DNA of 64,000 nt from Algoriphagus chordae (GCF_003254055.1 NZ_QKZT01000011.1:97979-161978); one strand, 5' to 3'. Positions 43,297-53,134 are shown, counted from the stretch's first letter. Numbers and translations: made by a program. The notes: generated from the letters alone by a model not told the origin.

Positions 43297-45714
43297 ATGC
43301 TGAAAAACTACTTCAAAATCGCCTGGAGGAACCTCCGAAGAAATAAGCTTAGAACGAGCATTCATATACTTGGCTTGTCAATAGGCATAGCAATCTGCTT
43401 TTTGATATTCAATGTGGTGACACATTCCTATAGTTTTGACCAGTTTCATCCTGATAAGGAAAGAGTTTTTCGCATCAACACGCTGACAGATTGGGGTGAT
43501 GGAGGAAGCTTTCCTAATTCTGGGACACCAGGACCCTTAGGTGAAGTAATCAAAGACGAGATTGCTGGGATCGAAGAGAAAGGCAAGCTCTATACTTTAT
43601 ATGACGCTTTAGTGGCATTGCCAAATACAGACAAGGTGTTTGGACGGTCTGATGATGTGACTTTTGCAGACCCTGGATTCTTTAAGATATTTCCAAGAGA
43701 ATGGCTCGCCGGAAATCCTGAAACAGCCTTGGTTCAACCAGAATCTGTAGTGATCACCGAAGAAAGTCTGCATAAGTACTTTCCTGGTTCTGATGCATCA
43801 GATGTGCTTGGGCAGGAATTGATGTTTGTGGATTCGGATTCTATCTATGCCAAAGTCACGGGAGTAATAGCCAATTATACCGAAAACACAGACTTCGTGT
43901 TCACAGACTTTATTTCTTACAGCACAATCAGGACACCAGATCAAATAGAATGGTATGGTTTGCATGATTGGGGATCGGTAAATTCCAGTAGTCAGCTTTT
44001 TGTGAAACTTGCGCAGGGGGTAAGCCCTGAATCATTGGATGAAGCATTCATTCCCCTCATCGCTAAAAACATGGAAGCAGGAGATGATGGTGATTATAGT
44101 ACGAGTTTCTTCACTGAGCCTCTCGCAGAGTTGCATTTTGGGCAAAATTACTCCAATGACAACGTTTCGAAAGTATTCTTAAAAGGCTTGATTTCCATAG
44201 GACTTATCATACTCGTATTGGCAGCATTGAATTTTGTTAATCTGGAAACAGCTCAAGCAATTAGTCGATCTAAAGAGGTAGGAATAAGAAAGACTATTGG
44301 CGGCACTCGACTTCAGCTGATTACTCAGTTCTTGGCTGAAACATTTTTGATCGTTCTATTCAGCACCATACTTGCCTTAGCACTTGTAGAAGGTATCAGA
44401 ATGCTGTTTGCAAGCTATCTGCCAAACGATTTCAGCATAGATTATTTCTCCATGTACAATGTCCTTTTCTATGTAGGGTTCCCTGTTTTGATCTCCATGA
44501 TTACTGGTATTTATCCTGCACTGATTCTTTCAAACTATGATCCTCAGCGGGCATTGAAAGGCGATATGGTCAGAAGCGGGAAGTTCTCTTTGGGTGTTTT
44601 TCTGAGAAAGAATCTCACCGTCATTCAATTGTCATCTTCCATTGCATTTATCATTCTGGTCTTGGTACTAAACTATCAACTCAAATATGTGACTAGCCAG
44701 CCTTTGGGTTTTGAGAAGGAAGCGGTGATGTATGCGCCGATGCCATTTATGTCAGATCCGGACAAAATGCTTCAACTTCAGGAACGTTTCAATCAGGAGT
44801 CTATGGTACAAAGTGCGAGTCTGAGCGGAAGTCTGGTATCGTCCACCAGCCTTTGGACTTCGGATGTCAAAATACCTATGGACACGACCGAAAAAGAGAT
44901 GTATATACAGGTGATGAATGTGGATTCAGCATTTGTAAAGGTGAATGGTATCCCGCTGCTGGCAGGTACTGATGCGATAGATAGAGCTGATGAGATTCTG
45001 GTTAATGAGCAGTTTGTGAAGGAAGCCGGTTTCGCCACGCTAGAGGCAGCGGTAGGGTCAGAGCTGACTTACAGTGAGGAGCAGGTGAGGATTATTGGTG
45101 TGGTTGCAGATTTCCATTCCAGAACGTTACGGGAGAAAATCCGTCCATTACTGTTTACCTATAACCCTGCATATTTCCAGTCGATCAATGTGAAGTTGAG
45201 TTCTGATCAAAATCTGGCTGCAGCAAAGGAGCGATTGGAGCAAATTTATCTGACTATTTATCCTTATGAAACTGCCTCTTTCAATTTCTTGGATACACAG
45301 ATTGACAGATTCTATCAAGAAGATGTGAAGATCAAAAACGTGCTGGGTTTTGCCTGTGCATTGGCAATTTTGATTTCCTGTTTGGGATTATTTGGACTGT
45401 CCAGTTTTACAATTGCCCAGCGTACCAAAGAGATTAGTATCCGAAAAGTGTTGGGAGCGACGCTGCAACAGATACTTTTCCTAATCTCTAGAGAGTATAT
45501 GATTTTGGTGGGAATTTCCTTCCTAATCGCAGTTTTCCCCGCATATTACTTCCTCAATGACTGGCTAAATGGCTTCAATACCCGAGTGGAAATGCCTTAC
45601 TTGATATTTGTAGCAGCAGGTTTGGGAGTGATGACGATATGTTTATTGATCGTCGGTGTTCATTCTTATGTCGCTTCGCAAACTAACCCTGCCAAAGTGC
45701 TGAAGAGTGAATGA
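43297..45714 (+). CDS. FtsX-type ABC transporter permease 2 (MacB-like)
   Basis: An 805-residue paralog of permease 1 with the same order: N-terminal helix, MacB-type periplasmic domain, FtsX domain with SRSKEVGIRKTIGGTR, second periplasmic part and second FtsX domain with RTKEISIRKVLGAT, ending NPAKVLKSE. The start MLKNYFKIAWRNL fits the family. It has no ATPase neighbour. Only the intracellular coupling loops are strongly like those of the other two; the periplasmic domains differ, so the cargo probably differs. Confidence 0.92.
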   Translation: MLKNYFKIAWRNLRRNKLRTSIHILGLSIGIAICFLIFNVVTHSYSFDQFHPDKERVFRINTLTDWGDGGSFPNSGTPGPLGEVIKDEIAGIEEKGKLYTLYDALVALPNTDKVFGRSDDVTFADPGFFKIFPREWLAGNPETALVQPESVVITEESLHKYFPGSDASDVLGQELMFVDSDSIYAKVTGVIANYTENTDFVFTDFISYSTIRTPDQIEWYGLHDWGSVNSSSQLFVKLAQGVSPESLDEAFIPLIAKNMEAGDDGDYSTSFFTEPLAELHFGQNYSNDNVSKVFLKGLISIGLIILVLAALNFVNLETAQAISRSKEVGIRKTIGGTRLQLITQFLAETFLIVLFSTILALALVEGIRMLFASYLPNDFSIDYFSMYNVLFYVGFPVLISMITGIYPALILSNYDPQRALKGDMVRSGKFSLGVFLRKNLTVIQLSSSIAFIILVLVLNYQLKYVTSQPLGFEKEAVMYAPMPFMSDPDKMLQLQERFNQESMVQSASLSGSLVSSTSLWTSDVKIPMDTTEKEMYIQVMNVDSAFVKVNGIPLLAGTDAIDRADEILVNEQFVKEAGFATLEAAVGSELTYSEEQVRIIGVVADFHSRTLREKIRPLLFTYNPAYFQSINVKLSSDQNLAAAKERLEQIYLTIYPYETASFNFLDTQIDRFYQEDVKIKNVLGFACALAILISCLGLFGLSSFTIAQRTKEISIRKVLGATLQQILFLISREYMILVGISFLIAVFPAYYFLNDWLNGFNTRVEMPYLIFVAAGLGVMTICLLIVGVHSYVASQTNPAKVLKSE

Positions 45715-45735
45715 TACGATTTCGGATTGCAGTTT

Positions 45736-45877
45736 AAAATCCTCCTTACCCCCTTAAGAAGGGGAAATTGCCTCAATAATGCATCAAAGATTAAGAGGGA
45801 ACTTGATCATTAAGAAATTTAATCTTGAGTTTCAGTTAATGAGACTCCCTCTTTTCAAAAGAGGGATGGGGGATTTA
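45736..45877. repeat. MITE-like inverted repeat element
   Basis: The left end AAATCCTCCTTACCCCCTTA and the right end, read in reverse (TAAATCCCCCATCCCTCTTT), are imperfect inverted repeats. Each arm also has its own palindrome (CCCCTTAAGAAGGGG and CCCTCTTTTCAAAAGAGGG). The 142-base element has no gene and occupies most of the 386-base gap 45715-46100; the remaining part is AT-rich and holds nothing else I can see. Confidence 0.6.
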
Positions 45878-46100
45878 CTTAAAAAAGCTTCTATCTACAC
45901 CGTACTTATCCTCCCATTTATTTGAAATCACATACTAAATCATACTTTTAGCACATCATCTTTTCCGAAAAAATCAATAAATAACCCTAGAAGTAAATAA
46001 AATTTTTAATTAAGTTTTTTTATCCCAAAATTGACATGAAACGTTAAATTGCAAACTAGTTTTAAGAATTGAATGCATCAAACGCTTTAAATAACCTCCC

Positions 46101-46766
46101 ATGTCCAAATCAAATTCTGTTTTTTTTCTAGCCCTTTTTGCTTTTGCAATGGGCTTATCCTCATGCAGTTCGCAGAAAGGCAATTCTAGTAAAGGCTTTG
46201 TTTCCCTTTTCAATGGGGAAAACCTTGATGGCTGGGTAGGCAATAAGACTTCCTATACCGCCGAAGATGGTATGATCGTCATTGATCCCAAAGGAACGGG
46301 TGGAGGTAATCTCTTTACTGAGAAGGAATATGGGGATTTCATTCTTCGATTTGAATTTCAACTCACATCTGGCGCCAACAATGGTCTTGGCATACATGCT
46401 CCATTAGAAGGAGATGCTGCCTATGTGGGTAAGGAACTTCAGATTTTGGATAATACCGCCGATAAATTCGCCGATTTGCAAGAGTATCAGTACCATGGTT
46501 CAGTATATGGCGTGATTCCTGCAAAGCGTGGTTACCTGAAGCCTGTAGGAGACTGGAATAGCCAGGAAGTGATCGTGAATCATCCACATATCAAAATCAT
46601 CTTGAATGGAGAAACCATTGTAGATGGGGATTACCTAGAAGCGAGCAAAAACGGCACATTAGATCATAAGGAGCACCCAGGATTGCAGCGTAGTTCGGGC
46701 CATATCGGTTTTTTGGGTCACGGTGATGTAGTTCGTTTTAAGAATATCAGTATCAAAGAATTATAA
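46101..46766 (+). CDS. DUF1080 (3-keto-disaccharide hydrolase-like) lipoprotein
   Basis: A 221-residue lipoprotein (signal ending GLSSC, Cys at about 22). The DUF1080 laminin-G-like domain starts GFVSLFNGENLDGWVG and includes FILRFEFQLTSGANNGLGI and GHIGFLGHGDVVRFKNI. DUF1080 proteins hydrolyse 3-keto-glycosides or bind sugars. It pairs with the Gfo/Idh/MocA oxidoreductase 28 bases downstream, which would do the C3 oxidation of the sugar. This pairing is common in Bacteroidota and Planctomycetes. Confidence 0.88.
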   Translation: MSKSNSVFFLALFAFAMGLSSCSSQKGNSSKGFVSLFNGENLDGWVGNKTSYTAEDGMIVIDPKGTGGGNLFTEKEYGDFILRFEFQLTSGANNGLGIHAPLEGDAAYVGKELQILDNTADKFADLQEYQYHGSVYGVIPAKRGYLKPVGDWNSQEVIVNHPHIKIILNGETIVDGDYLEASKNGTLDHKEHPGLQRSSGHIGFLGHGDVVRFKNISIKEL

Positions 46767-46794
46767 AATAACTCAGAAATAAATTTACAGCAAC

Positions 46795-48144
46795 ATGAGT
46801 AAAAAAATAGAAAATATTGACCGTAGAGACTTTGTCAAAAAGTCCGGTTTAGGGATTTTGGGAGCTGCTTTGGCACCTTCTCTATTGGCTAGGTTAAATG
46901 CCGGCGAGCGCCTAAGAACAGCACATATCGGTCTTGGAAGTATGGGGATGGCAGATTTGGCTGCGATTTCATCTCATGCATTGGTAGATGTCACAGTCCT
47001 ATGTGATGTGGATAGTGCGAATTTGGCGAAAGCCAAAGCATTGCATCCAAATGCAAAAACATACAGTGATTACCGTATTTTGCTTAAAGAAATGGGCGAT
47101 CAAATCGATGCTGTAATCGTATCTACACCAGATCATACCCATGCGCCAGCATCGATGATGGCTATGGAAATGAACAAGCCAGTTTATTGCCAGAAGCCCT
47201 TGACACATCACGTGTCTGAAGCTAGAGCTATGAATGAGCTAGCTGCCAAAAAGAATTTGGTGACTCAGATGGGTATCCAGGTTCATTCGTTTTATGATTA
47301 CAAATTGGCAACTCTATTGATTCAGTCTGGGATCATTGGTAAGGTACATACAGTACGTGCTTGGTCTCCAAAAGACTGGGGTTATGATGGGCCTGAGCCA
47401 GAAGGATCTGATCCGGTACCGGCAAGTCTGGACTGGAATCTATGGCAAGGAACTGCTCCAGAGCGTCCATACAAGGAAGGTTTTTATCACCCAGGCAATT
47501 GGAGAAAAGTAATGGATTACGGTTGCGGTACGCTAGGTGATATGGGGGTGCATATTTTTGATACTCCTTACAATGCACTGGAACTTGATGTGCCTCGTAC
47601 GATCATCAACGAATGTCGTGAGCCTACTGGATTTGGCTTCCCTGCACATAATGTAGTGACTTATGAATTCCCAGGCACAAAGCACACAGCCGACTCGTTG
47701 AAGTGGGTATGGTATGATGGAATCGGAGCTCCTGCAGCACATGATGATTTGGTTCTTCCAAATGGAGACCAATTACCAGATCAAGGTGCCATGTTTATGG
47801 GCGAAAAAGGCAGATTATTGTTGCCACACTTCCAGCAATTACCACGCAAAATCGTGGATGGTAAATATGTTGAGATGGACATCGAATCGTTCAACTTGGG
47901 TAAGCCAGTGAAGGATTATGCAGCTGAAAGTAATAAGCATTACCACCAGTTTGTTGATGCTTGTTTAGGCAAAGATGAATGTAGTGCACCATTTTCTTAT
48001 GCGTCTAGATTGACTGAGACTATTTTGCTTGGTGTGATCGCAGGTAGATTCCCTAACGAGACACTACACTGGGATAGCAAAAAAGCGAAGTTTGCTGAGA
48101 AGAAGGCTAATGAGTTCTTGGACGGAAAGTATCGTAAATTCTAG
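46795..48144 (+). CDS. Gfo/Idh/MocA family oxidoreductase
   Basis: A 449-residue NAD(P)-dependent sugar oxidoreductase exported by a twin-arginine signal (DRRDFVKKSGLGILG at 9-23). The Rossmann fold shows HIGLGSMGMADL, the active-site segment shows CQKPLTHHVSEAR with the catalytic-type Lys, and there is GNWRKVMDYGCGTLGDMG in the C-terminal half. It probably oxidises a sugar at C3 in the periplasm with the DUF1080 partner upstream. A terminator lies about 145 bases downstream. Confidence 0.9.
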   Translation: MSKKIENIDRRDFVKKSGLGILGAALAPSLLARLNAGERLRTAHIGLGSMGMADLAAISSHALVDVTVLCDVDSANLAKAKALHPNAKTYSDYRILLKEMGDQIDAVIVSTPDHTHAPASMMAMEMNKPVYCQKPLTHHVSEARAMNELAAKKNLVTQMGIQVHSFYDYKLATLLIQSGIIGKVHTVRAWSPKDWGYDGPEPEGSDPVPASLDWNLWQGTAPERPYKEGFYHPGNWRKVMDYGCGTLGDMGVHIFDTPYNALELDVPRTIINECREPTGFGFPAHNVVTYEFPGTKHTADSLKWVWYDGIGAPAAHDDLVLPNGDQLPDQGAMFMGEKGRLLLPHFQQLPRKIVDGKYVEMDIESFNLGKPVKDYAAESNKHYHQFVDACLGKDECSAPFSYASRLTETILLGVIAGRFPNETLHWDSKKAKFAEKKANEFLDGKYRKF

Positions 48145-48247
48145 GATCTAGATTTAAGTATCAAGAGTCTGATTATTGACCCTTGATAATTGATCATTGA
48201 GTTTGTGAAGTGAAACTTGGACATTGATTAGTGTCTTTGTTCGCTGG

Positions 48248-48265
48248 CGAACAAAAATGTTCGAG
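48248..48265. promoter_or_regulatory. Palindromic motif upstream of ABC permease 3
   Basis: GCGAACAAAAATGTTCGA, arms CGAACA and TGTTCG. It differs from 40400-40417 at three positions, two of which are a compensatory A-T for G-C pair. It lies 232 bases before the permease 3 ATG. A shorter palindrome TTCGCTGGCGAA (48241-48252) overlaps its left end. Confidence 0.45.
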
Positions 48266-48288
48266 ATAGTAAATAGGAAATGCCTGTA

Positions 48289-48325
48289 AAAATGCCTCTG
48301 GAGTTAATTCAGGGGCATTTTTTTA
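48289..48325 (+). terminator. Terminator after the DUF1080-Gfo/Idh/MocA unit
   Basis: A stem AAAAATGCC-CTG / CAG-GGCATTTTT (48289-48301 with 48311-48323, one mismatch) with a 9-base loop, ending in a run of seven T residues. Confidence 0.8.
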
Positions 48326-48497
48326 TGGCATAAAAGTGGAAAAGAATGAATAGAATTTAAAATGTAGAATTGAAAATTTGGATCAGGCACAGTTTTCAGT
48401 CACAGTCGCAGATGGTATTTGGGAATATCATAAAATGAGTTTTTAAAAATGATTTTCAAGGATAAACCACAATAACCAATCTTTCAATCGCAATAGT

Positions 48498-50897
48498 ATG
48501 TGGAAAAACTATCTTAAAATATCCTTTCGAAATTTGCGGAAACGCAAGTTATATACTGGTATCAACCTTATTGGGTTGACGGTAGCTATTGTAAGTTTTT
48601 TGGCAATCTGCCTGTATATACAGCATGAGTGGAGCTACGATAAAATGTATGCAGACTACGATAGGATTTATAAATTCAATCAGGAATTCGTTTCACAAGG
48701 TGAAAGTCAATTAGTAGCCTCAACACCTTCTAGCTTGATCCCTACGCTGATAGAGGAGGTACCTGATGTTGAAACCGGAACCTTGATTTTTGACATTAGC
48801 ATTTTTTCCTCTGTGCTAATAGATGCAGGTGAGGGGAATCAGGAGGAGCAATCCTTTGCTTACGCAGATGAAAACTATTTCAAAGTCTTTAATTTTGAGC
48901 TTTTGTCGGGAAATCCAGCCCAAGTTTTGGCGGAACCAAATCAAATAGTGCTGACTAAGAGTACTGCGGAACGCTATTTCGGAAATGCTGGATCTGCTAC
49001 TGGCAAAATACTGAAGGTAGAAGGGACGGATTTTACCGTATCTGGGGTGATGGAAGATTTTCCGAGCAATAGCCACATGGAGTTTGACTTTTTGGCCTCC
49101 TTTAAATCCCACCGACATGGAAAAGAACCTGAGTGGTCTCCAAGTAATTATTATACCTATGTGAAGCTTAAGCAAGGAACGGATGTGGCAGCTTTTGAGT
49201 CAAAAGTAGAGCAAATCAAGGAAAAATACCTTGGCAAAGATTTGGCTGAGTATGGCTACAAAACCTCATTTCATCTTCAGCCTGTTAGTAATATTCACTT
49301 AGGCGATCAGTCTCTAAGCAGTATAAAGCCAGGCACGGATATCCGCTACTTGTATATTTTTGGTATAGTGGCCTTGCTGCTGATCGCAATAGGTATTATC
49401 AATTATGTGAATCTGGCAACTGCAGAAGCTACCGAACGCAATAAGGAAGTTGGGCTTCGCAAAGCAATGGGTGCCGGACGTGGGCAGTTGTTTGGACAGT
49501 TTGTCTCTGAATCCATGTTGCTCACCTTTGCAGCGACGGTCTTTAGTGTGCTATGTCTGTATTTGATTTTACCCAAATTCTCAGATATAGGCGGGGTGCC
49601 TCTGATTACTAATTCTTTGATGAATCCTGTTGGAATCGGCTTTATGGTCGGGTTGATCTTGATCGTTGGCTTACTAGCGGGGATGTATCCTTCTTTGATT
49701 TTGTCAGGTATGGAGCCGATCAAAGCCTTGGCAAATAAAACAAAAATGGGTGGAGGGGCATGGGTGCGAAAGTCCTTAGTGGTTTTCCAGTTTTTTGTGT
49801 CCATCGGTCTATTGATAGCTACTTTTGTTGTGAAAAGCCAATTGGATCATATGCAGAATGTGAGCTTGGGATACGATAGAGAGCAGGTAGTAGCATTGAC
49901 CTATCACTACAACATGCGAAATGTGGCTGAGACTATGAAGTCTGAAATGCTAAGATCTGGAGCTGCTAACTCTATAGCACTGGCAGGAGATATGCCAGTA
50001 CATATTCAGGCAGGATATACCATCTTTCCAGGAGGAGATAATCAGCGGGAATTTATGATTACGGGATACTCCACGGATAAGGATATTGTAAAAACACTTA
50101 ACCTAGCAATTCTTGCTGGGACTGATTTCAATGAAAATGACATTTCTAGATCAGAAACACGAGAAAATGAAACCTTACTGCCAATCATTCTCAATGAATC
50201 AGCCATTAAAGAAATGGGCTGGGAACCTGAGGAAGCAATAGGGAAAACCGTGAACTTTGGCTTCTCAGATGCAAGAATCAAAGCGGTAGTAGGTGATTTC
50301 TATTTCAACTCCATGCATGAAAAAATTGGTCCGTTGGGGATATTTATTGATCCAGGAAATGCCAATGTTCTTTTGGTGAAAATACCCGAAGGAAATCCTA
50401 GTGCCAATCTGACTTCTTTGGAAGAGGTCTGGAAAAAATTTGTACCTGAGCGTCCCTTTAATTATCGATTTGTAGATCAGGAATATGCACAACTTTATCG
50501 CTCGGAAGAACGAGTTGGAGTAGTATTTACCTTATTTTCGGGCATAGCAGTATTCATCGCATGCATGGGGCTATTTGGCTTAGTGTCTTACGTGGCACTT
50601 CGTCGAACTCGGGAGATCAGCATTAGAAAAGTGCTTGGTGCTACCCAAAAAGACGTAGTCTCAGTGCTGGCCTCGGATTTCTTCAAGTTACTCTTGGTAG
50701 CCTCAATCCTGGCGATAGGATTTGGACTTTGGTTTGCTGATACCTGGCTACAATCTTTTGCCAATAAAGTAGCTTTCTCACCTATGCCTTATATTATGGC
50801 GATTTTGCTCGTCTTATTGCTAGCAGGATTGACAATAGGATATAGAAGTTGGAAAGTGTATAGAGTGAATCCCGCAAAGACCTTAAAGAGTGAATAG
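48498..50897 (+). CDS. FtsX-type ABC transporter permease 3 (MacB-like)
   Basis: A 799-residue two-FtsX-domain permease with the same architecture as permeases 1 and 2: start MWKNYLKISFRNLRKRK, MacB-type periplasmic domain, coupling loop ERNKEVGLRKAMGAGRG, second FtsX domain with RTREISIRKVLGATQKD, end NPAKTLKSE. It is the only one of the three followed by an ATPase (76 bases) and a TolC-type channel, so these three would form a tripartite-like exporter. No membrane-fusion (HlyD-type) protein is present. Confidence 0.92.
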   Translation: MWKNYLKISFRNLRKRKLYTGINLIGLTVAIVSFLAICLYIQHEWSYDKMYADYDRIYKFNQEFVSQGESQLVASTPSSLIPTLIEEVPDVETGTLIFDISIFSSVLIDAGEGNQEEQSFAYADENYFKVFNFELLSGNPAQVLAEPNQIVLTKSTAERYFGNAGSATGKILKVEGTDFTVSGVMEDFPSNSHMEFDFLASFKSHRHGKEPEWSPSNYYTYVKLKQGTDVAAFESKVEQIKEKYLGKDLAEYGYKTSFHLQPVSNIHLGDQSLSSIKPGTDIRYLYIFGIVALLLIAIGIINYVNLATAEATERNKEVGLRKAMGAGRGQLFGQFVSESMLLTFAATVFSVLCLYLILPKFSDIGGVPLITNSLMNPVGIGFMVGLILIVGLLAGMYPSLILSGMEPIKALANKTKMGGGAWVRKSLVVFQFFVSIGLLIATFVVKSQLDHMQNVSLGYDREQVVALTYHYNMRNVAETMKSEMLRSGAANSIALAGDMPVHIQAGYTIFPGGDNQREFMITGYSTDKDIVKTLNLAILAGTDFNENDISRSETRENETLLPIILNESAIKEMGWEPEEAIGKTVNFGFSDARIKAVVGDFYFNSMHEKIGPLGIFIDPGNANVLLVKIPEGNPSANLTSLEEVWKKFVPERPFNYRFVDQEYAQLYRSEERVGVVFTLFSGIAVFIACMGLFGLVSYVALRRTREISIRKVLGATQKDVVSVLASDFFKLLLVASILAIGFGLWFADTWLQSFANKVAFSPMPYIMAILLVLLLAGLTIGYRSWKVYRVNPAKTLKSE

Positions 50898-50973
50898 AAT
50901 TTAAAATTTATAATGAAAAATTAGAAATGGATAGTTTTCCAATATTTCAATTTTACAATCTTCCAATACATTA

Positions 50974-51657
50974 ATGATACAACTTAAAGACCTAGATAAA
51001 TACATAGAATCAAGATTTCAACGTGTGTTTATACTTAAAGGAATAGATCTTACGATTAACGAAGGTGAATTTATTACTCTCATGGGGCCAAGTGGCGCAG
51101 GGAAATCCACGCTGTTGAATATCCTTGGTTTGCTGGATGAGGACTATGATGGGGAGTATCTTTTCGGTGATAGAAATATCAAATCCATGAAGGACCGGGA
51201 GCGTGCGGCGCTTCACAAAAGCGAATTTGGTTACATCTTTCAAGCGTATCATTTGATCGACGAATTGACTGTCTACGAAAATATAGAAACGCCTCTTTTG
51301 TATCGAAAAGTATCTTCCAATGAGCGTAAAAGTATTATTGCGGATCTCCTTGATCGATTTAATATGGTGGCAAAAAAGGATCTATTTCCAGCACAACTTT
51401 CTGGAGGTCAGCAACAGCTAGTCGGTATCGCTAGGGCAGTGGCTGGTAAACCACGCGTGTTGCTTGCCGATGAACCTACGGGGAATTTACATTCTGGACA
51501 GGCCAAAGAAATTATGGAAGTATTTCAGGAATTGCATCGTGAAGGAACTACCATTATTCAGGCTACCCATGCACGTGAAAATGCAGATTACGGCACACGA
51601 TTGATTGATATGCTGGATGGTAAAATAGAAAAAGATGAAGCAATTATCCATGTATAA
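50974..51657 (+). CDS. ABC transporter ATP-binding protein (LolD/MacB type)
   Basis: A 227-residue ATPase. Walker A GPSGAGKST at 38-46, Q-loop FGYIFQAYHLI, signature LSGGQQQ and Walker B VLLADEPT followed by the H-loop ATHAR. It powers the adjacent FtsX permease and may also serve the two permeases upstream that lack their own ATPase. Its last 8 bases overlap the TolC start. Confidence 0.94.
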   Translation: MIQLKDLDKYIESRFQRVFILKGIDLTINEGEFITLMGPSGAGKSTLLNILGLLDEDYDGEYLFGDRNIKSMKDRERAALHKSEFGYIFQAYHLIDELTVYENIETPLLYRKVSSNERKSIIADLLDRFNMVAKKDLFPAQLSGGQQQLVGIARAVAGKPRVLLADEPTGNLHSGQAKEIMEVFQELHREGTTIIQATHARENADYGTRLIDMLDGKIEKDEAIIHV

Positions 51658-52984
51658 AAAGTATATAACACTAGGAGTAGCAATCCTAATAGCTGGGACT
51701 ATTCAAGCACAGGATACGCTGAGAATTAACTTCCGACAAGCGGTGGATTTGGCACTGGCAGCAAATGTAGCCTACCAAACCCAAGCGAATAATATGGAAG
51801 TGCTAAAGGTACAAAAACAATCAGCTCTCCTTTCACATCTGCCAAACGCTAATGTCAGTAGCTCATTTTCCCAGCAATCTGGACAGCAATTTCAGCAGAT
51901 AGAGGGGGAGATAGTCGTGACCAACGTGACCAATGAGGTGGTCAATGCTGGACTGAATATGAGTATGCCCATCTTCAATTCAGGTAGAAGAATTCTCGAT
52001 ACGCAGTCTGCTAAACTGGCGTATGAAGCTGGAGGAAAAGGCTTAGATAGAGCTTCTCAGCAGGTGATGTTTGATGTAGCTCGGCGATATCTTCAGGTAT
52101 TGTTGGATGATGAATTGGTAAGGATTTCTAAGGAGAATCTGCAGAATCAGCAGGAGCTATTACGCCAAATCGAGGGTTTCTTAGAGGCAGGTCTGAGAAC
52201 TATGTCGGATAAGTACAATCAACAATCCGAGGTAGCGAGACTAGAATCCGTCTTGGTGGATGCTGAATTGCAATACCAGAATGATGTTTGGGACCTTTCA
52301 GAATATTTGCAGTTGGAAGCAGGCGTGATCCCTGTTTTGGAGTCTGTTGACCCGAGGACAGGTGACTTGAGGTATGAAGGAATGAGTATGCCGGAATTGT
52401 ATGATATAGCGCAGGCAAACCGTGCAGATGGTACGCAGCAGGAGCTTTTGGTAACTTCTTTCAAAAAGGATATGCAGGCGATCAAAGCGATGTACTATCC
52501 ACGACTTGGTGCATTTTATAATTATAACACCTTCTTTACTTCCTTGGATGATAGAAATCTACAGGATCAGCTTCTTAAGGTTTATCCTCAAAACACCCTT
52601 GGAATAAGCCTAACGATACCGATTTTCAATAATTTCCAAACAAGACTAGACGTCAGTAGAAGTCGAGTGGCGTATAAAAACCAGATTTTGCAGAAGGAAT
52701 CGGTGAATAGAAAAATTTACCAAGATGTGAAACTGGCTTATCTGAATTATATGGCTGCTGTGAAAAAAGAGGGGAATACCGGTATTCAGGTATTGGCAGC
52801 TACAGAAGCTCAAAATGCAATCAGCGAACGATTTAGATTAGGCGTTTCCAATTTTGTGGACTTGGCAACTGCCAACCAACAATTGGTGAGTGCTCAAGCA
52901 GATCAAGCTCAGGCTGTATACACCTTGTTCTTCCAAGAAGTCTTGATGCAGCATGCCTTGGGTACGCTGGAGGTCTTGGAGTAG
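51650..52984 (+). CDS. TolC-family outer-membrane channel
   Basis: A 444-residue protein (from the ATG at 51650; an in-frame ATG at 51635 adds five residues). The signal peptide ends IQAQD. Long helices with repeats of Leu and Gln and the typical LRINFRQAVDLALAAN start are those of an outer-membrane efflux protein, which forms a trimeric barrel with a periplasmic helical tunnel. The start lies inside the ATPase gene, so the two are translationally coupled. It completes the export unit. Confidence 0.92.
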   Translation: MYKKYITLGVAILIAGTIQAQDTLRINFRQAVDLALAANVAYQTQANNMEVLKVQKQSALLSHLPNANVSSSFSQQSGQQFQQIEGEIVVTNVTNEVVNAGLNMSMPIFNSGRRILDTQSAKLAYEAGGKGLDRASQQVMFDVARRYLQVLLDDELVRISKENLQNQQELLRQIEGFLEAGLRTMSDKYNQQSEVARLESVLVDAELQYQNDVWDLSEYLQLEAGVIPVLESVDPRTGDLRYEGMSMPELYDIAQANRADGTQQELLVTSFKKDMQAIKAMYYPRLGAFYNYNTFFTSLDDRNLQDQLLKVYPQNTLGISLTIPIFNNFQTRLDVSRSRVAYKNQILQKESVNRKIYQDVKLAYLNYMAAVKKEGNTGIQVLAATEAQNAISERFRLGVSNFVDLATANQQLVSAQADQAQAVYTLFFQEVLMQHALGTLEVLE

Positions 52985-52995
52985 GATTTTCTTTT

Positions 52996-53075
52996 AACCA
53001 CATAGCCACATAGATTTCATAGTAAATGCTCAGATTTCCTGCAGCTATGTTTTCTATGTTTCTATGTGGTTTTTA
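52996..53075. repeat. CACATAG inverted repeat, possible terminator
   Basis: AACCACATAG(CC)ACATAG at 52996-53013 and CTATGT(TT)CTATGTGGTT at 53054-53072 are inverted repeats around a loop of about 40 bases, and T-rich sequence follows on the plus strand. It may end the TolC transcript. The same type of CACATAG-rich repeat is familiar beside GxxExxY genes, and one follows here. Confidence 0.55.
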
Positions 53076-53134
53076 TTTTTCAGTTCCCTTAAGAGATTAC
53101 TTTTGAAAAACAGTATGTTACTTTTCTTATAAGG

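Larger units (their letters stand above)
48145..48497. other. Gap between the Gfo/Idh/MocA and permease 3 genes
   Basis: This 353-base gap holds the second copy of the palindromic motif (48248-48265), a terminator (48289-48325) and an AT-rich leader to permease 3. The motif is upstream of the terminator, so it is unclear which gene it serves. Confidence 0.55.
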
